Of a stretch of DNA of 64,000 bases, positions 11,634 to 27,100 are shown piece by piece. A program made the translations under genes and the position numbers. The DNA comes from Triplophysa rosa (Eukaryota > Chordata > Actinopteri > Cypriniformes > Nemacheilidae), in NCBI RefSeq assembly GCF_024868665.1, contig NC_079894.1, positions 6,693,286-6,757,285 of the forward strand. The letters are read 5' to 3'. Numbering within the stretch: the stretch's first letter is position 1; every line of letters begins with the position of its first letter. The notes beneath the pieces were generated by a model, which worked only from the letters and a program-made list of their open reading frames with translations, made no database searches and had not been told where the DNA came from.

Positions 11634-12700
11634 TTACTGCTGAGTCTTATCATCTTGTCCTTCATTGTCTTTGTCATTTCTGATGAGAGTTTTGAATGTC
11701 TTGGCATCATAAATCCACACGGTGTCAATTCCCTCACCTGCTATGTCATCAGGAGACCAAGTAGGAAAAGGAAAGCGACAAGCTACCACTTTAGCTGAAC
11801 TATGCAGTTCGGTTTGCAGCTTGATTTCAAGCTGTTCCATCTGTGGAGAAAATGATATGATTTAAAAGAAATCATTAATAAGATATAACATTAGTAAACT
11901 CCCACTAGCTGCTTTATCCCACATTCTTACGTCTGACATTGCAAAAAGCCTTACCATCTGAGGAACACCAAAGATGACGACATTCGAGTATTGTGAAAAA
12001 CTGACCTAAAAAGGAGACATTATGGATCATAATTTTTATACAAATTACATTGAATTTATATGTAATAGATAACAACCTGGACCGGGCCAGGACTTTTTGA
12101 GCTTATCCTGTACTCACCTTCCAAAGATCTGAAATATAAAAAGATGTGCTGTGATGAACACCTTCCCTCCAGGCTTTGTATCGAGAGTACCAAACCAGCC
12201 AAGGGTTCAGCTCAAAGCCAACTGCTTTGAAGCCTCTTTTTGCTGCAGCTATAACCTACACCAAGATAGAGAAACAGAGGCACATTATTACACAATCATT
12301 ATATCAATTATAACATTGTACTTTATGGAAATAAATTATTAAAACTATACTAGAGGTTACACATAAAAAAACACCACCCAATACTTTCGTGGGTCTAAAT
12401 TTGGATCTAACTCACTATTCGTCCATCTCCGCTTCCGATATCAACCAGAGACCCAGATCTGGTTAGTAAAACTTTAAGGACGTTTTCAATTTGTGTAGAT
12501 GTTGCAGGAACGAAGGGAAGACACACTTTCCTTAAAGCTGGTGCAACAAACGGTCCAGCCACTGCGTACAGAGCGACCAACGACCCCCCGACGACACAGG
12601 TTGCAATAACACCAAGTCGTTTTTTTAAAGAAGTGTCGCTACCTGATCCAGGCGTATTATTCTCTATGGTATGACTTGGCTTTATGTTAAAGTCAGACAT
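11634..12700 (-). CDS. atpsckmt: atpsckmt (fam173b), ATP synthase c-subunit lysine N-methyltransferase
   Basis: Mitochondrial enzyme that trimethylates a conserved lysine of the ATP synthase c subunit using SAM. Exons: 12700-12416, 12255-12118, 12005-11955, 11840-11634. All junctions are GT-AG and in phase, giving 226 aa (human about 233). The N-terminus has a hydrophobic anchor ([19 protein letters not shown]) that in the family attaches the enzyme to the inner membrane. A conserved block follows ([14 protein letters not shown]), then SAM-binding motif I ([10 protein letters not shown]), split by intron 1 after GDGRI. Exon 2 has [20 protein letters not shown], exon 3 [14 protein letters not shown], exon 4 [12 protein letters not shown] and [11 protein letters not shown]. 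It starts with [10 protein letters not shown]. It neighbours marchf6 as in human 5p15. No damage seen. Confidence 0.95.
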
Positions 12701-13130
12701 CCTAAAATGACAGCACTAGATTGCCCTTAATGCCTGTCCAATGACAACTTGCAGCTATTCCGCTTATATTTAAAAGCGGTCAGGTAGTCATATGATAAGC
12801 AAAGCATTTCAATAAATTAACAAACATATCTACAAATCCTAACTATATAAAGCCAAGCCATTCATTAAAAGCAATCATAAAACCTCCACATAAGCGCAGC
12901 GCACGAGAAACATATTAGTGCATCCTGTAATTGGTCCGATATGACGCATTAACTGAGAGTTATTAGTTCCGCTGACACAGGTTACCTGAATCAATTGGGT
13001 ACAAAAATAGTTACTTATCAGTAAACGTAATACATATGTAGGCATACATTAACATAACAAATTACAATTTGTTTATAAGCATTGTTTTTATACCATTTAA
13101 AATAGTTCTTGCAAACGCACTCCCCAGCAA
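12701..13130. other. atpsckmt upstream region, no gene seen
   Basis: AT-rich sequence just upstream of the atpsckmt start codon; it should contain the 5' UTR and promoter. A somewhat GC-richer patch with GCGCAGCGCAC lies near 12895. No TATA box or further exon is evident. Confidence 0.3.
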
Positions 13131-13199
13131 CATTGGAATGACATTGGTTTGAGTCTTGCTCTTTGTTTTTTCCCTTCCTGGGCGCACAGGAACCTTATC

Positions 13200-14070
13200 T
13201 GGCAGTAGGAATAACATTCTCAGTGTCACGATACGTTCCCCCAGACATTATGGAAAACAGAGTTCCCTTACACAAACAGAACAGTGGCATAGTGGTTAGC
13301 AATGTTAGCTCATGAAAATTATATGGGAAACATTTTTGTGAGGGGGCAGTCATGGCCTAATGGTTAGAGAGTCGGACGCGTGACCAGAAGGTTGCCGGTT
13401 CGATTCCCAGGGTCTTTTTTGTTGCTTTGCCACCTCATAAAATGTGTGCGTTTTAGCTAAATTGACCTTTGCACCTGTGATTTTAGGGTTTGGGTGGGGT
13501 AAGGGGTGACTTATAGCCACGTAAAATATGTACGACTTCCCCTTATATCAGGTTGTAAATATATAAATGTATATGCACACATGGTATGCGTATTAAAAGA
13601 CGTGCTGAGTGACACAAAAAACAGTCATACTAAGTGACACGTAAAAAGGTTGTGCTGACTGACACAGAAAAAAAGTGGGGAATTCGTGTCTATGAACACA
13701 AATCAAATTTCGCAACTATGTCACGAACTGCCGTGAGACTGGGTTGAAAAATCTTAAAACATACTTGTTGTGGGTTAAAATGTCAGCACATAAACTTTAA
13801 AACGTGTGTGAATTTTCTGTCTTATGGAACACAGGAGGAACAGTATCTAACAGTAACATTCTGAACCATCAGGATGCGTTCCCCCTCCTGTAATGGACAC
13901 ATTTTGAAATAGAAAATGAATGAACAGAATTAACCTGAACAAACAAAGCACAGTGGCATTGTGCTTATCTCTCTTACTTTCTGAGTGTCATGAAGGTCAT
14001 GAGTTTGATTCTTGCTTAACTCTTTTTTTCTCAACCATCAGGCTGAGTTCCCCCTGCCATGATGGATCAA
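13200..14070. repeat. Cluster of diverged dispersed repeats with a recurring CATTCT...GTTCCCCC unit
   Basis: Three related segments recur in direct orientation: near 13207 (AACATTCTCAGTG then ACGTTCCCCCAGACATTATGG), near 13853 (AACATTCTGAACCATCAGG then GTTCCCCCTCCTGTAATGG), and near 14032 (AACCATCAGGCTGAG then TTCCCCCTGCCATGATGG). The first two are followed by similar CAGTGGCAT(A/T)GTG boxes resembling a tRNA-type A box. At 13580-13740 the words TGCTGA(G/C)TGACACA and CTAAGTGACACG repeat, another dispersed-repeat fragment. No coding potential. Confidence 0.5.
13342..13412 (+). repeat. tRNA-derived SINE head
   Basis: Has the two internal RNA polymerase III boxes of a tRNA-like SINE: TGGCCTAATGGTTAGAG (A box) and GGTTGCCGGTTCGATTCCC (B box), about 30 bases apart. 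The usual SINE body does not follow, so it is truncated. It lacks a complete tRNA cloverleaf and is not called as a tRNA gene. Confidence 0.6.
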
Positions 14071-14882
14071 TTTGGACACAGAAGGTCTTTTTTTAAAGGC
14101 AAAATGATCTATTTGTGCTGGGTCAGATAGATTAAATCTTTTAATAGTTTCCAGCAGCACAATTGCTAATACAGTCGAAAGTAGAGAATTGTACAGAAAT
14201 CATATAATTTCAAATGTTTCAAGATAAGCAATTAATTTGTATTAATATTTTTTTTAGCAAATGTATCAAACGTGTAAAGAAATAAAAAATCGTAATTCCA
14301 AAATAATAATTTTCTAAAAAATGAGACAGTCCAACAACATTACTTGCTTGAAATTTTATCAAAATTATGATATGAATGATAAACGGGGGTAGGACAATAA
14401 AATATAAAAGAAGCACAAATGTTCTTACATAGGCTTAAAAGCAAAATATAAATAAAGTCACACAGTACTGTAAGACGGAAAGAATCTTGTCCTACAACAA
14501 CAGAAAATGGGGACAATAAACAACAGTCATGATATAAAATTATGTCGCGTTATAATAAAACTCTACATGGATCTAAAATATTTACATAAATCACATGCAC
14601 TGTAATTGTGTGTATTGGTATAAGTAATCATATGGGATAGGCATATGCAAAAAGAAAACTGAGGGTAATAAAGTTTCATGGGTCACACATACATACATAA
14701 ACTGTATATACATTAATGTTTATTGATATTCCTTCAAGGAGTTGTAACCAATGAAAATATGGAAAGATTAGACAAGAGAATTTTGTCTTTCAGCAAACTA
14801 AGACATTCCAAAATAAACAAAGTGCATGACTACCACAAATAAAACAGTGTCAAATGACACAAAAGCTCTCACATACGGGAGA
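14071..14882 (-). other. Probable neto1 3' UTR and downstream AT-rich DNA
   Basis: AT-rich sequence directly after the neto1 stop codon on the minus strand. An AATAAA on the minus strand at 14719-14724 could be the cleavage signal. No further exon or alternative C-terminal exon was found. Confidence 0.35.
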
Positions 14883-17800
14883 TCAAAAGTCATTGGATAT
14901 CGACCGATGTACTGTTCTCTCCATCGAAGCTCGCCCATGGCTTGTAGTGGGTCCATCATCCAGTTCGTCATCAAAGTCATACTCTTCAGCCACATCATGT
15001 GAGTAACTGTGCTTCATCACAAGAATATTCCTGTGGCCAGTAGGGGTACCTTGCAGAGGGAGGGGAGGTTGTACAGCTGCCTGCATCTCTGAGAATATTG
15101 AGGCAGCTTCTCGCAGGCTGAGGTCGCTGTGGCTGCCTCGAGTGCTGGACACCTGGGAGCCGCAGTGGTGACCATGGATGCATTTGGAAGAGGACCTCTG
15201 CAATTTGTGAAAGTCCTCTGGTAAAATATCACCATCATTTGTGGTCGCTTGCCGTAATGTGCACAGCTCATAGTGTGGCGGTTCGAAGGCCTCATGCAGC
15301 AAGGTAGGGTCAAAGTCATCTCTGCGAATGATGTACTTCTTGCGTGGTTGTTTTATTTGAATGATTATTGACACAGTAAGCAGGATTATCACCACTCCAC
15401 AGGTCACCCCAATAATGGTTACATTGGTGTTGTCAAGGTTGTCCAGGATAGTGGCTTTTCTCTTCTCTGTGTGAAAATTGGGAAGATCATAAATACTGTA
15501 TGTGGCACATTGTTCTCAATTTATGAAACTAACGCACGATAATGGAATTTACAAAAGGTAAATCGTTAAATTCATTATTTACATTAGGGGGTAGCCTACT
15601 ACTTGAGGATTAAGAAGGCTCATGTTTGCAGGTCTAGAACTATGTGAGGTCTTGATATAAATTTTATTATTATTATAGAATTTAGTAAAGTGTTAACAGA
15701 TAAGAATTAGACTGTCTCCATCCCTTCAACCTCATGCTGTCTTTTTGAACCCCCACCTCTCTGTGGACATGGCAGTAAAAACAGACTTTAGCAAAAAATT
15801 GACAGAGTACTCCCCTGACTTTACAGTCTAGGGCGATTAGGGAATAAGGACAAAAATCACTAGCAGCACCTTGAATAAATTGTGTGTGAATTATTTACAG
15901 TAAGACAATAATGTCAATAATGAACAATTTACAATAATGAATATGACAACAGTTTACAACAATGAACGTGAATTATTTACAATAAGGTTTGGGAAAAGTC
16001 TACCAAAATTGAATCTGATTTATTGTTTGAAATTAAGAAAATGATGTACCATTGCAACCATTCTCGTCCCATGGATAGACGCAGTTTTGGATGCCATTAC
16101 ACACCAGTGTGTGGTTGATACACATGTTGCTATGGCAAAAGAATGAGTCGCCTTCGCATGGAGCTGCAAAGCAGAGTGAAATGATAATAAATATAGAAAA
16201 TGCTATGAGATAAGACATTACCAGACCATGCACAGGTTGTTTAGCCATGGTTCAAAACACCAAAATGACGCAGGGAAGGATTCGTTCATCCAAATATGTA
16301 CCGAAAATGAGACGTAAATCATGACTTTAACACTAGACGTAGGCTATTTGTGTTACCGAAATGTGTCAAGATAAAAAAATGCCAATTGAACGACTCACGC
16401 TCCTGGAAGGTGGTGAAGAGGATGCGGAATCGACTTCTGCGGCTGGTTTCATCAGCCCACATGCGAATCACACCTAATGAGGTCATCAGCATCACGTCAT
16501 TGGCCACTGTGCTACAGAATTTATTCTTCAGGTGCTCCACCGAGCTGCTCCCATCATACACTGCCACAAAGTTTCGCTTGCACTCGTTCGAGTTCTGCAT
16601 CTCGTAGTCCAGGAAACGCAAGTAAATCTGTGCAGGAGGTACATTTAGATTCACTTCTGGGCTCTTTGCTGATGCTTTGATTTCAGTATTGCTTGGACTC
16701 TTAATTAGACATGTGCAGTGTCAAGATATTATTAGAAAGGGGGACGAGCTAGATTTGGACCTCTGTCATTTACATGAGTGTCATGGTTCGTTGTGTACAT
16801 AACTTATGCTTCTTTAAATTATAGGTGAATGAATATCGTATAGATATTGTAGAAATATATAAAACTGTAAATTCCTGAATTATCTTGCTCGCGCAGTCTT
16901 AATGGAAGTAATGATAAACAAAATTGCCTTGCTGTCCTAGAAGGAGGAGCTTGACTATGGAAATAGATCAAATGAAATAAATTAGAATAGGGGAGGAGTT
17001 GGTTGCAGTAGGACGGTGTGTATTAATATACACTAAATGATTGACAGGATGACCAAGACATAAAACAGGTGTGTTTACCTTAGAGCCAGGCGGAGCTCTT
17101 ATGAACCACCTGCAGTCTACAGCCTCCGACTGCGATGCCTTGCCCTCCTTCGTAACCATTACAGACTCCACAATCCCCTCTGGTCCACTCATCTCAAAAT
17201 CACAAACTGCATCAAGAGAACACAAACCAGCAATGTATCATTATTACTTTCTTATCCTGGCTTTGATCTGTAGGAGAATCATCTTAAATAACAATTCACT
17301 CACTAGGAAGAGAGGCTGGAACTCCAAGATCATTGAAATCTGGATCTGTAAAATAAACATAACAACGTGAAATGTATGAAGAGTTTAGATGCGAAACCCT
17401 CTAAAAGCCACCTTCGTCAAAAATGACATTACATTGGTGAGAGAATGCTCTCCACACATAGTATACGTTCCTCAAATAATTCTGCTTCAAATCCCGCTAA
17501 ATACCACACTCTGTCCGCTCTAAAATATCTGGTATTGCTGAAAGTAAACGTAGGAGCCTGATTTCAATGAAAAAGGGTTTTGCATCTGAACTCTTCATAT
17601 GTTTTATATCTTTACAAAGTCATGTTACATATAATGCACAGTCACTCTATATTATCTATACTGTATTACATCACATCACAAAAAAACGTTTTCCTGAATA
17701 TCAAAAGGGTTGGCTTTACATAGCTGCCTGACTACAACGTAATATTTCTAAAACAGATTGAAACACACTGTTGAAAAAATAATCCCACGTGTTTTACTTT

Positions 17801-20602
17801 CCTCTCTGACCTTGAGAAAGTTCACTGTCCCAGTACAATCATTTATTTTCTTTAAAATAATAACTGAAACACACAGGATTAGGGAATGAGAGTGATCTCC
17901 TGGAGTTTGAGTCATGATTGTACGTGGATTAATAATCCCTGCACCAGTTTCACACAGATTAGGCAAAGAAAAGCAATAAGATATAGAAATTCAAGGTGTG
18001 GTTTGCATTTCTTAAAAATTTGCACAGGGTTTATGTGGTCTTGAACGAACTTAAATATTTGTTTTGTCAATTTATCTTGTCTATCAGTCTAGATCTAGAT
18101 ACATTGTTTTCAAAATGTTCACAAGGATAATGCCCATTAGGGTTCAATCTAATATCATTCAGGGATTATCCTCTGGCGTTTTCTTACCTCTGGTTCAGTT
18201 TGGTTTAGATTATTCTCTATGCTGATAACAGGATGCATGGATGTGCTGTACAGCGGGTCTCAATTGAATTGGATTTATGATGTGTAGGATGGTATAATGT
18301 AGTATTTCAGATAAATCATTGACTGAACACACAATGTAGCCTAAAGTTAATGTATTAAAAAACATATAAGATTTTATAAAAAGTGCAAAAAATTGTAAAT
18401 GTAAATACAATGTAAAATGTGGTTTGGATTTGGCAGACGTGTGGCTTAGTGATGCTGGATGTTTCCCATCACCAAAAAAACCCTGAAGACTGGATTTAGG
18501 GTTGAGAGGAGATTAGCATTCCTGCTCAGTGTTTATTAGGCAGTTGTGGTAAACACTGAAGCAATCAGAATTTAATTTTATCCTAACATCACATAATCAG
18601 GAACACTGGCCAACTTTAGTCATCTGTCTCGAATCTCAGCTGAGACGTCAACACTCATTCCCTTTCTCCCTTTTTTTCATTTTTCAGTTGATGATTTTAT
18701 GAAATCAAAATTCAATAACATTATGACAAAAGACTTTGTGCAACCATGTCTATGGTAATTATTTTGGCCATTCTATGGATTCCCAATAAGATCAAGGCAG
18801 AAGTAGCAAGACAGAGCTCAGGACATGGAGCAGACTGGATGTGCTCCTCTGAAGACAAGCTTTCATTAACTGGGATCAGAGACATCACAAACCTCCCCCA
18901 CTCAGCTGCTGCATGTGTGCCTGCACTACAAATGCAGAGCCATCTGACCTGAGTACACAACACAGCATTTACCAAAATGTTAATAGTTTTATGATGATCT
19001 TGCTTTGGATAAACCACATACTGCATAAAAACTGCCAATGCAATACACTTTGATTCTGAAAATACAGTCAAAGTCTGAGATTACTTTGAAAATCTGGAAT
19101 TCAAAATATTCTTCAAACCTTTAAAAAATAAATGTTATTTTGTAAAGTCATTAAGAAATATTTGATATTCTGCATCATTTATGGTAAAAAGGTCCATACC
19201 CTAAATCTTTTTTAATGCATGTTCACTTTTCAATAAAACTTTTCACTTAAACTTTTAAGATAATAATATCATAATAAAGCTAATAATATCATAATAAAGC
19301 TAATAATATCTTAATAAAGATAATAATATCATAATAAAAAATAAACGAGGCACTTTCACTACAAATAAATGAATAAATGAAATGATATATTTTTTTAGGA
19401 ATATGTCAAGTCCAATTATAATGGGAAATGTCTAAACAGCATCCTTACCTTGGGTGAAATTATACCGAGCTGAAAATCCAATGGCCTCTAGTTCACCATC
19501 TGCCACAAACTTTATCCAGAGGTATCGTCCACTGGACCTAACGTAGGTCGGGCTCTCTTGTCCACAGTATCGGCCAATGATAGGAGAAAAGCCAAAGGGT
19601 CCATCCCGAACTTCAATGTGGTCAAACTTACACTCCCATGATGGCTCAATATCATACTTTTCATCAAAAAACAGGTCGATGCATTGCCTCGGAGAAGCTA
19701 TACGACACAATTAAACACACAAGTGCCTCCAGTTAGCGATGCAAATTTAATGTGATAAAAAATAGTCAAGCATTCACTAACCTTCAATTATGTATGTGCA
19801 CTCTCGGTCAGGAGGATATTTCTCAGGGTAGTTAGGCGATGTGAAAAGCCCTCCATCAGGTTCCTTGACCCAAGTACCACACAAACCCGCTGGTGTTACA
19901 CCTGAGTTGTTTTTAACTAAAGTAAAAGTGCCAGAGATATAGCGTTACTTTATCAGAGAATACACATTTGGATTCAAATATTAACAAACAGCTATGTTAA
20001 AAAAAAACATGGCACTGATTTGCTCATCAACACAATGCTCTCTTTGTCCATTAAGAGGTCATTTTTAATGAGAGATAATTACCTACAGCTCTCTTTGGTG
20101 GTGCTGTTGGTGCTCCAGAAAATCCAAGACTGATCAAACTTGCAACAACTGGGAACAAAGATCAGAATAGCTTGGTTCATCTAAACAGAGTGGTATCATC
20201 CCTCATGAACATTTCTATAGTCAAAGTAACCATCATAGTTCATCTACTGAAGGAATATTAAAGATTTTCCGATTATTGTTCAGTTATGTCCCGAAACATA
20301 AATAATAATTCACAGGTGGATTGCGGTTGCATTTTGTTCTACAATTTTATCATCACTGCAACTGTGTTATAACTGGTCTGGTTTAATAGCCTACGTTGAA
20401 TATTTGGGCTACTTTCTCCTGTCAGACTTTGGTAGTAACATTTCCAAGGGCATAAACAAAATAGATGCCTTAAACTTGAAAGAAAACCATGCACCGTATG
20501 TATTTTTCCCAATTGGTAACCTGGTCGATCGCAACAAAATGAAACATCACATTTATGTTTTGATGTTTACTTACCTATAAGCAGTTTCACCCGCGGCACC
20601 AT
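14883..20602 (-). CDS. neto1: neto1, neuropilin/tolloid-like 1, glutamate-receptor auxiliary subunit
   Basis: Single-pass synaptic membrane protein that modulates kainate receptors and associates with NMDA receptors. Nine exons: 20602-20575, 20148-20083, 19916-19782, 19697-19449, 17345-17304, 17206-17079, 16627-16399, 16163-16050, 15466-14883. All are GT-AG and in phase, giving 524 aa (human 533). Order: signal peptide ([19 protein letters not shown]), CUB1 ([11 protein letters not shown] to [13 protein letters not shown]), linker [11 protein letters not shown]2 ([10 protein letters not shown] to [14 protein letters not shown]), LDL-receptor class A module ([25 protein letters not shown]), transmembrane segment ([20 protein letters not shown]), cytoplasmic tail with QPRKKY and [10 protein letters not shown]. 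It resembles NETO1 more than NETO2 ([20 protein letters not shown]), but the last residues SISNDF resemble NETO2. It may be the fish duplicate called neto1l. It is head to head with cbln2. Confidence 0.95.
19261..19340. repeat. 20-bp tandem repeat, four units, in a neto1 intron
   Basis: The unit TAATAATATCATAATAAAGC is present four times in register, with one substitution in unit 3 (TTAATAAAGA) and an A-rich end in unit 4. It is very AT-rich and a probable length-variable minisatellite, 109 bases from the nearest neto1 exon. Confidence 0.9.
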
Positions 20603-22974
<2,372 letters not shown>

Positions 22975-23033
22975 TTTGATATACTTTAAATGGACCAGAT
23001 GGAAGACTAAGGGGACATGTCTGTTCTTTCGAA

Positions 23034-23039
23034 AATAAA
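23034..23039 (+). terminator. Candidate proximal poly(A) signal of cbln2
   Basis: AATAAA 60 bases after the cbln2 stop codon. A second AATAAA at 23502-23507 would give a longer 3' UTR of about 540 bases; both may be used. Confidence 0.45.
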
Positions 23040-23839
23040 GGTAGCAGAGAGATCATGGAATTTGTTTTTATTTTATTTTACTGTCAGGATATGATAACGA
23101 GTTGTATGTGTGCGTGTTTATGAGGGTTTTTTTTTTTTACCAAATGACTAATGTCAGCATAATGATTTGGGAAAGAATGGTTTTCAGATCTTACTGTATG
23201 TGTTTCAAAGGACATTTTTGCATTCAAGAGCACATTTTGCACGAAACGTGTTCTGTTATGTGCTCGTCAATGTATATTTTGTATACTATTGTATTAATAT
23301 TATAGCCCTTATAAGTTTGATGTGAAATATGAGCAAAGTACAAGACACATTTCTCTATAGTTGTTGTTCCGCTTAATGCATATAGACGAGCAATGATATC
23401 TTGCATTTTTACATAACTTGAATGTAAATACACCATGTCATTAACACGAAGAATGTAGTAGGCTACTTAAAATTCTTGCAATATTTGTTTTGCGAGAGCG
23501 AAATAAAAACGTGTGAAAAGGGGAAGAAAAGCAGGAACGCTATACGCTGTCCATGGTGCTGAAAACCAGATGTCCGTCTTCAACAATTGACATGCAGGCA
23601 TCAAAATCACTTCAATACAGAGACACAAAGCGCAACATTCTTAAAACATTTGTTTTGGAGAAATACGTCGCCATAAATTAAGCACATCATAGACTTTCAA
23701 TGCCCACCTGAGTGAGACCACACCTTACAAGATTTGTAAGCATCTTGAAAGCTTGCCTATACGATTTCACAGCTAATCGTGTTGTAAAAGTTACATTTGA
23801 GGACATTTTTTTTCTTTTTCTTTCTTCTTTCTTTTTTTA

Positions 23840-24196
23840 CATCTCTTTGTTCTGTTGAACACAAAGAAAGATATTTGGAAGAATGTTAGCAACTGAGATT
23901 TCTGGAGCACCATTGACTACCATTGTAGAAATAATTATTCTCTCTATATATATTTTGTTCTGTTTAACACAAAATAAAATATTTTGTAGAATGTAGGAAA
24001 ACAAACAGTTCTGGGGCACCTTTGACAACCGTTTTAATGGTATGGTAGTCAATGGTGCCCCAGAAATCTCAGTTGCTAACATTCTTCCAAATATCTTTCT
24101 TTGTGTTCAACCAAACAAAGAAATTTATACTGGTTTGTAACAACTTGAGGGTGAGTAAATCATGGCAGAATATAATATTGGTGAACTATCCCTTTA
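23840..24196. mobile_element. Hairpin MITE, copy C
   Basis: Strong inverted symmetry: ACACAAAGAAAGATATTTGG and AAGAATGTTAGCAACTGAGA on the left are mirrored by TCTCAGTTGCTAACATTCTT and CCAAATATCTTTCTTTGTGT on the right. It ends GGTGAACTATCCCTTTAAA. The outermost left arm is replaced by a T-rich run, so the left end is truncated. Confidence 0.75.
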
Positions 24197-27100
24197 AATA
24201 TGATTTAAAGACTTTTAAAAATAATTGTCTCAAAATATTATAGACATATACTGAAAATATAATAGATACCATATGGATTTTCTGTCTCTCCACATTGGGC
24301 AGGGCAGTGGCGCAGCATGTGTCTCACTGTCTTATACAACGATGAACTTTAGAGAGTCTTCGTTTAGAGCTTTATATATTTTTCAAAGCATAGCCAGGAA
24401 GCAGCATGGAAATTAGATAATTTATTACCATGGGCACAATTAAAAACTGTGAAGACAGCATTATTTGGAGGTGAAATGCAAATGTGATGAGGTATGAGAA
24501 TGATGTGGGTGTAAGTGTTAAACAGTGAGATATTCCTTCCAAGAGTGGATCTTAAAAAGACACTGGCACAGAGCAAGATCACCTTACTCATTTCATGGTG
24601 TGAATGATTTAGGCGTAATCAGAGAATATGTTGGATATTTAAAAAATGTGATTGATGTATAACCTGCCATTGATTTAAATTTATTTTTGAAAACTTCTCT
24701 GTCTTGTTTTTTCCTAATGCATCTGGTTCCTGTCATTTGATTTGGCTTGGAAGTAAACATGGCCCAAAGGCAAAAAACTGTCTGAAGCCTGTTTCTGACC
24801 TTTCTTTCTCAGAAAGCTGATGAAGAATGAAATCATGACTCTGCTGATGTCGCTGCTAGGTCACTAAACATGACTTTGGTTTTGGGAAATAAAACTCAGA
24901 ATTTTTTTGGGTGTGCAAATTCTTTCATTTGTCTTTTAAGAAGAAACCATCTTCAAGAACAAAACAGCCATTACATTCTAGCTTTATAAAAAACACATTT
25001 CAGTGTTTAATTGTTAACATCTGATGTCTGTCTAGATGATGTTAAGAGAATTACCCAAAGCATATTATACCCATTATTTCATTATTATAGATATCTATCT
25101 TGCTAGTATATAAAATCCTGTGAGGTCTCATTCCAGCACCCATTAATTTATTATTGTCACAACAATAATATCACAGCAAGAATTTCTTTAAGATCTCATA
25201 TTCACTCTGTTATAACATCAAAACTGTCTTGCCATTATTCTGTCTGCAGTCTTTTATCTTATTTGCATAAAGTAGTAAAGTAAGGTGAGTCTTTGAGTCC
25301 ATACACATCACTCAGAATAACATCTGTGAAAAGATGATCAATCAAGATGAATAGATCAGATATGGTGGCAAACAGACCCGAACTCAACAAAGAAGGCAAA
25401 GGTGAAAGACTGAGTTTGTGATTAAAGATGTGCATAACCTGAAACAATAAGTGGAGGCTGGTGTTATAGTGAGGGCTGGCTCATGCATGCTTTTATAACA
25501 CACACATAGCATTTAATTGTCAAATACACACGTGGGAAAATTCAAGATTATTGCCTGCACATATATGCTTTGAAGTTTCAATGAGAAAAGCTGTTTTTAT
25601 TCTTTTTTTCCATTGTAAGTGGTAATTTGATGTTGGATTCCACACTTAACACCCGATTGACACATTGCATTTGTACAACTATGATGTGTTACTGCAGTTC
25701 ATCTAGTGTGAGAACTCAATGAGCTTTCCAGCCCTCTCTCTTCCTTTAATAACAGGAGCCGATATCATATTTCATATTTTCTATCTTTGGTCTCTGTCAT
25801 GTGGGTTAGCATCTTCTGTGCTGGCCAAGACTACTCATCTCTCCAGCATTATAACAACACGGGGCCTTTTGATGTCCGTATCTCTTGTGGGATGCATGCT
25901 GGGAGAGCCCGAGTGACAAAGCATCGGTCCAATCTGTGACCCACTGACACATGGCATACGTGACTCTGTAATCAGCACGAGCGCTGACGACTCATGCCGA
26001 GATGCCCTTTACAGCCAATAGGACCGGCAGCACTTTCCAGAAGAACCTTTACCTGCTAAACTGGGTTGTTGGTCAATTTAAAAAAAGCATTGTTTTTTAT
26101 TAGTATGCATTTATAATAAAAAATAATCACAAAATGGCTAAACCGGTCAATGTTGGGGTAAACATGCAAAGCTGCTGATGGCATCATGCTTACAGTTGTT
26201 GTAATTAATTCATAATTAGTCACCTGGTTCTTCTGTGCCTGCATCACACCTGAACACTATCATTAATCTTCATTACGTACTTAAAACATGCTGTAGTAGA
26301 CCACTGACTGTAAATCGTGTTGTTTACTATTCATTCATTTTAACAATTTGTATAAAGGGATACATGTATGTCATAGATGAAAAATAATCTTAAATAAATT
26401 CTAGAGTTCTTAATTTTAAAATAAATACCCGCATACATCCTTTGCCCTTTGTTCTTTGTCCCCAAATAAAATCTAATTTTACGGCATCTTAACAGGTTGT
26501 TTGAATGCAATAGTCTGCATGCTGGCTTCATCATAGACTGTGGTTTATGCCAGAGAATATTAATATTATGGCATTTACGTTTCTGCATCTAAAGCGGTTT
26601 TTCATACCCCATCTGCTGTGATTTTCAGAAAACTTAACAGACTATGCCCCCTCATAAAATTTACGGCCAGTCTGTTAAAGAAGTCAGTCATAAATTTGCT
26701 TCAGTTTAAAAGCGTGGGACAGCCATTTTAAGAGAGCAACGTTCAACAAGCAGTTGAAGATTTTTTTATGTCAACCCTCGGACTTGCACTAGCTTTAAAA
26801 GTTTGTACATGAATCTTGTTTGGGTCAATTCAATGTCTAATTCAAATACAGTAATTTAACTGTTTTGTTTGAAAGAATCTGCACTGAACCTCATTATATG
26901 TAAGCATGTCCTCTGTTTTCTGAGCCTTGATTGTCTTGTAAACTGTAGACCTTGATGTCAACTCTTATGAGGATCTGTCTCTAAAGGATGTCAGTGGCTG
27001 TATGTAAATAATAAATTAGAGCATCTGCTGGTTGCTGTTACGTACCCTTTACTTACATCTCATTAAGTCAGTGAGCCTGAGTGAGTTACTGTCACGCTGA

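Noticed and set aside
13342..13412. Apparent tRNA gene near neto1
   Set aside because: Only the tRNA-like boxes are present, with no full cloverleaf; it matches a SINE head.
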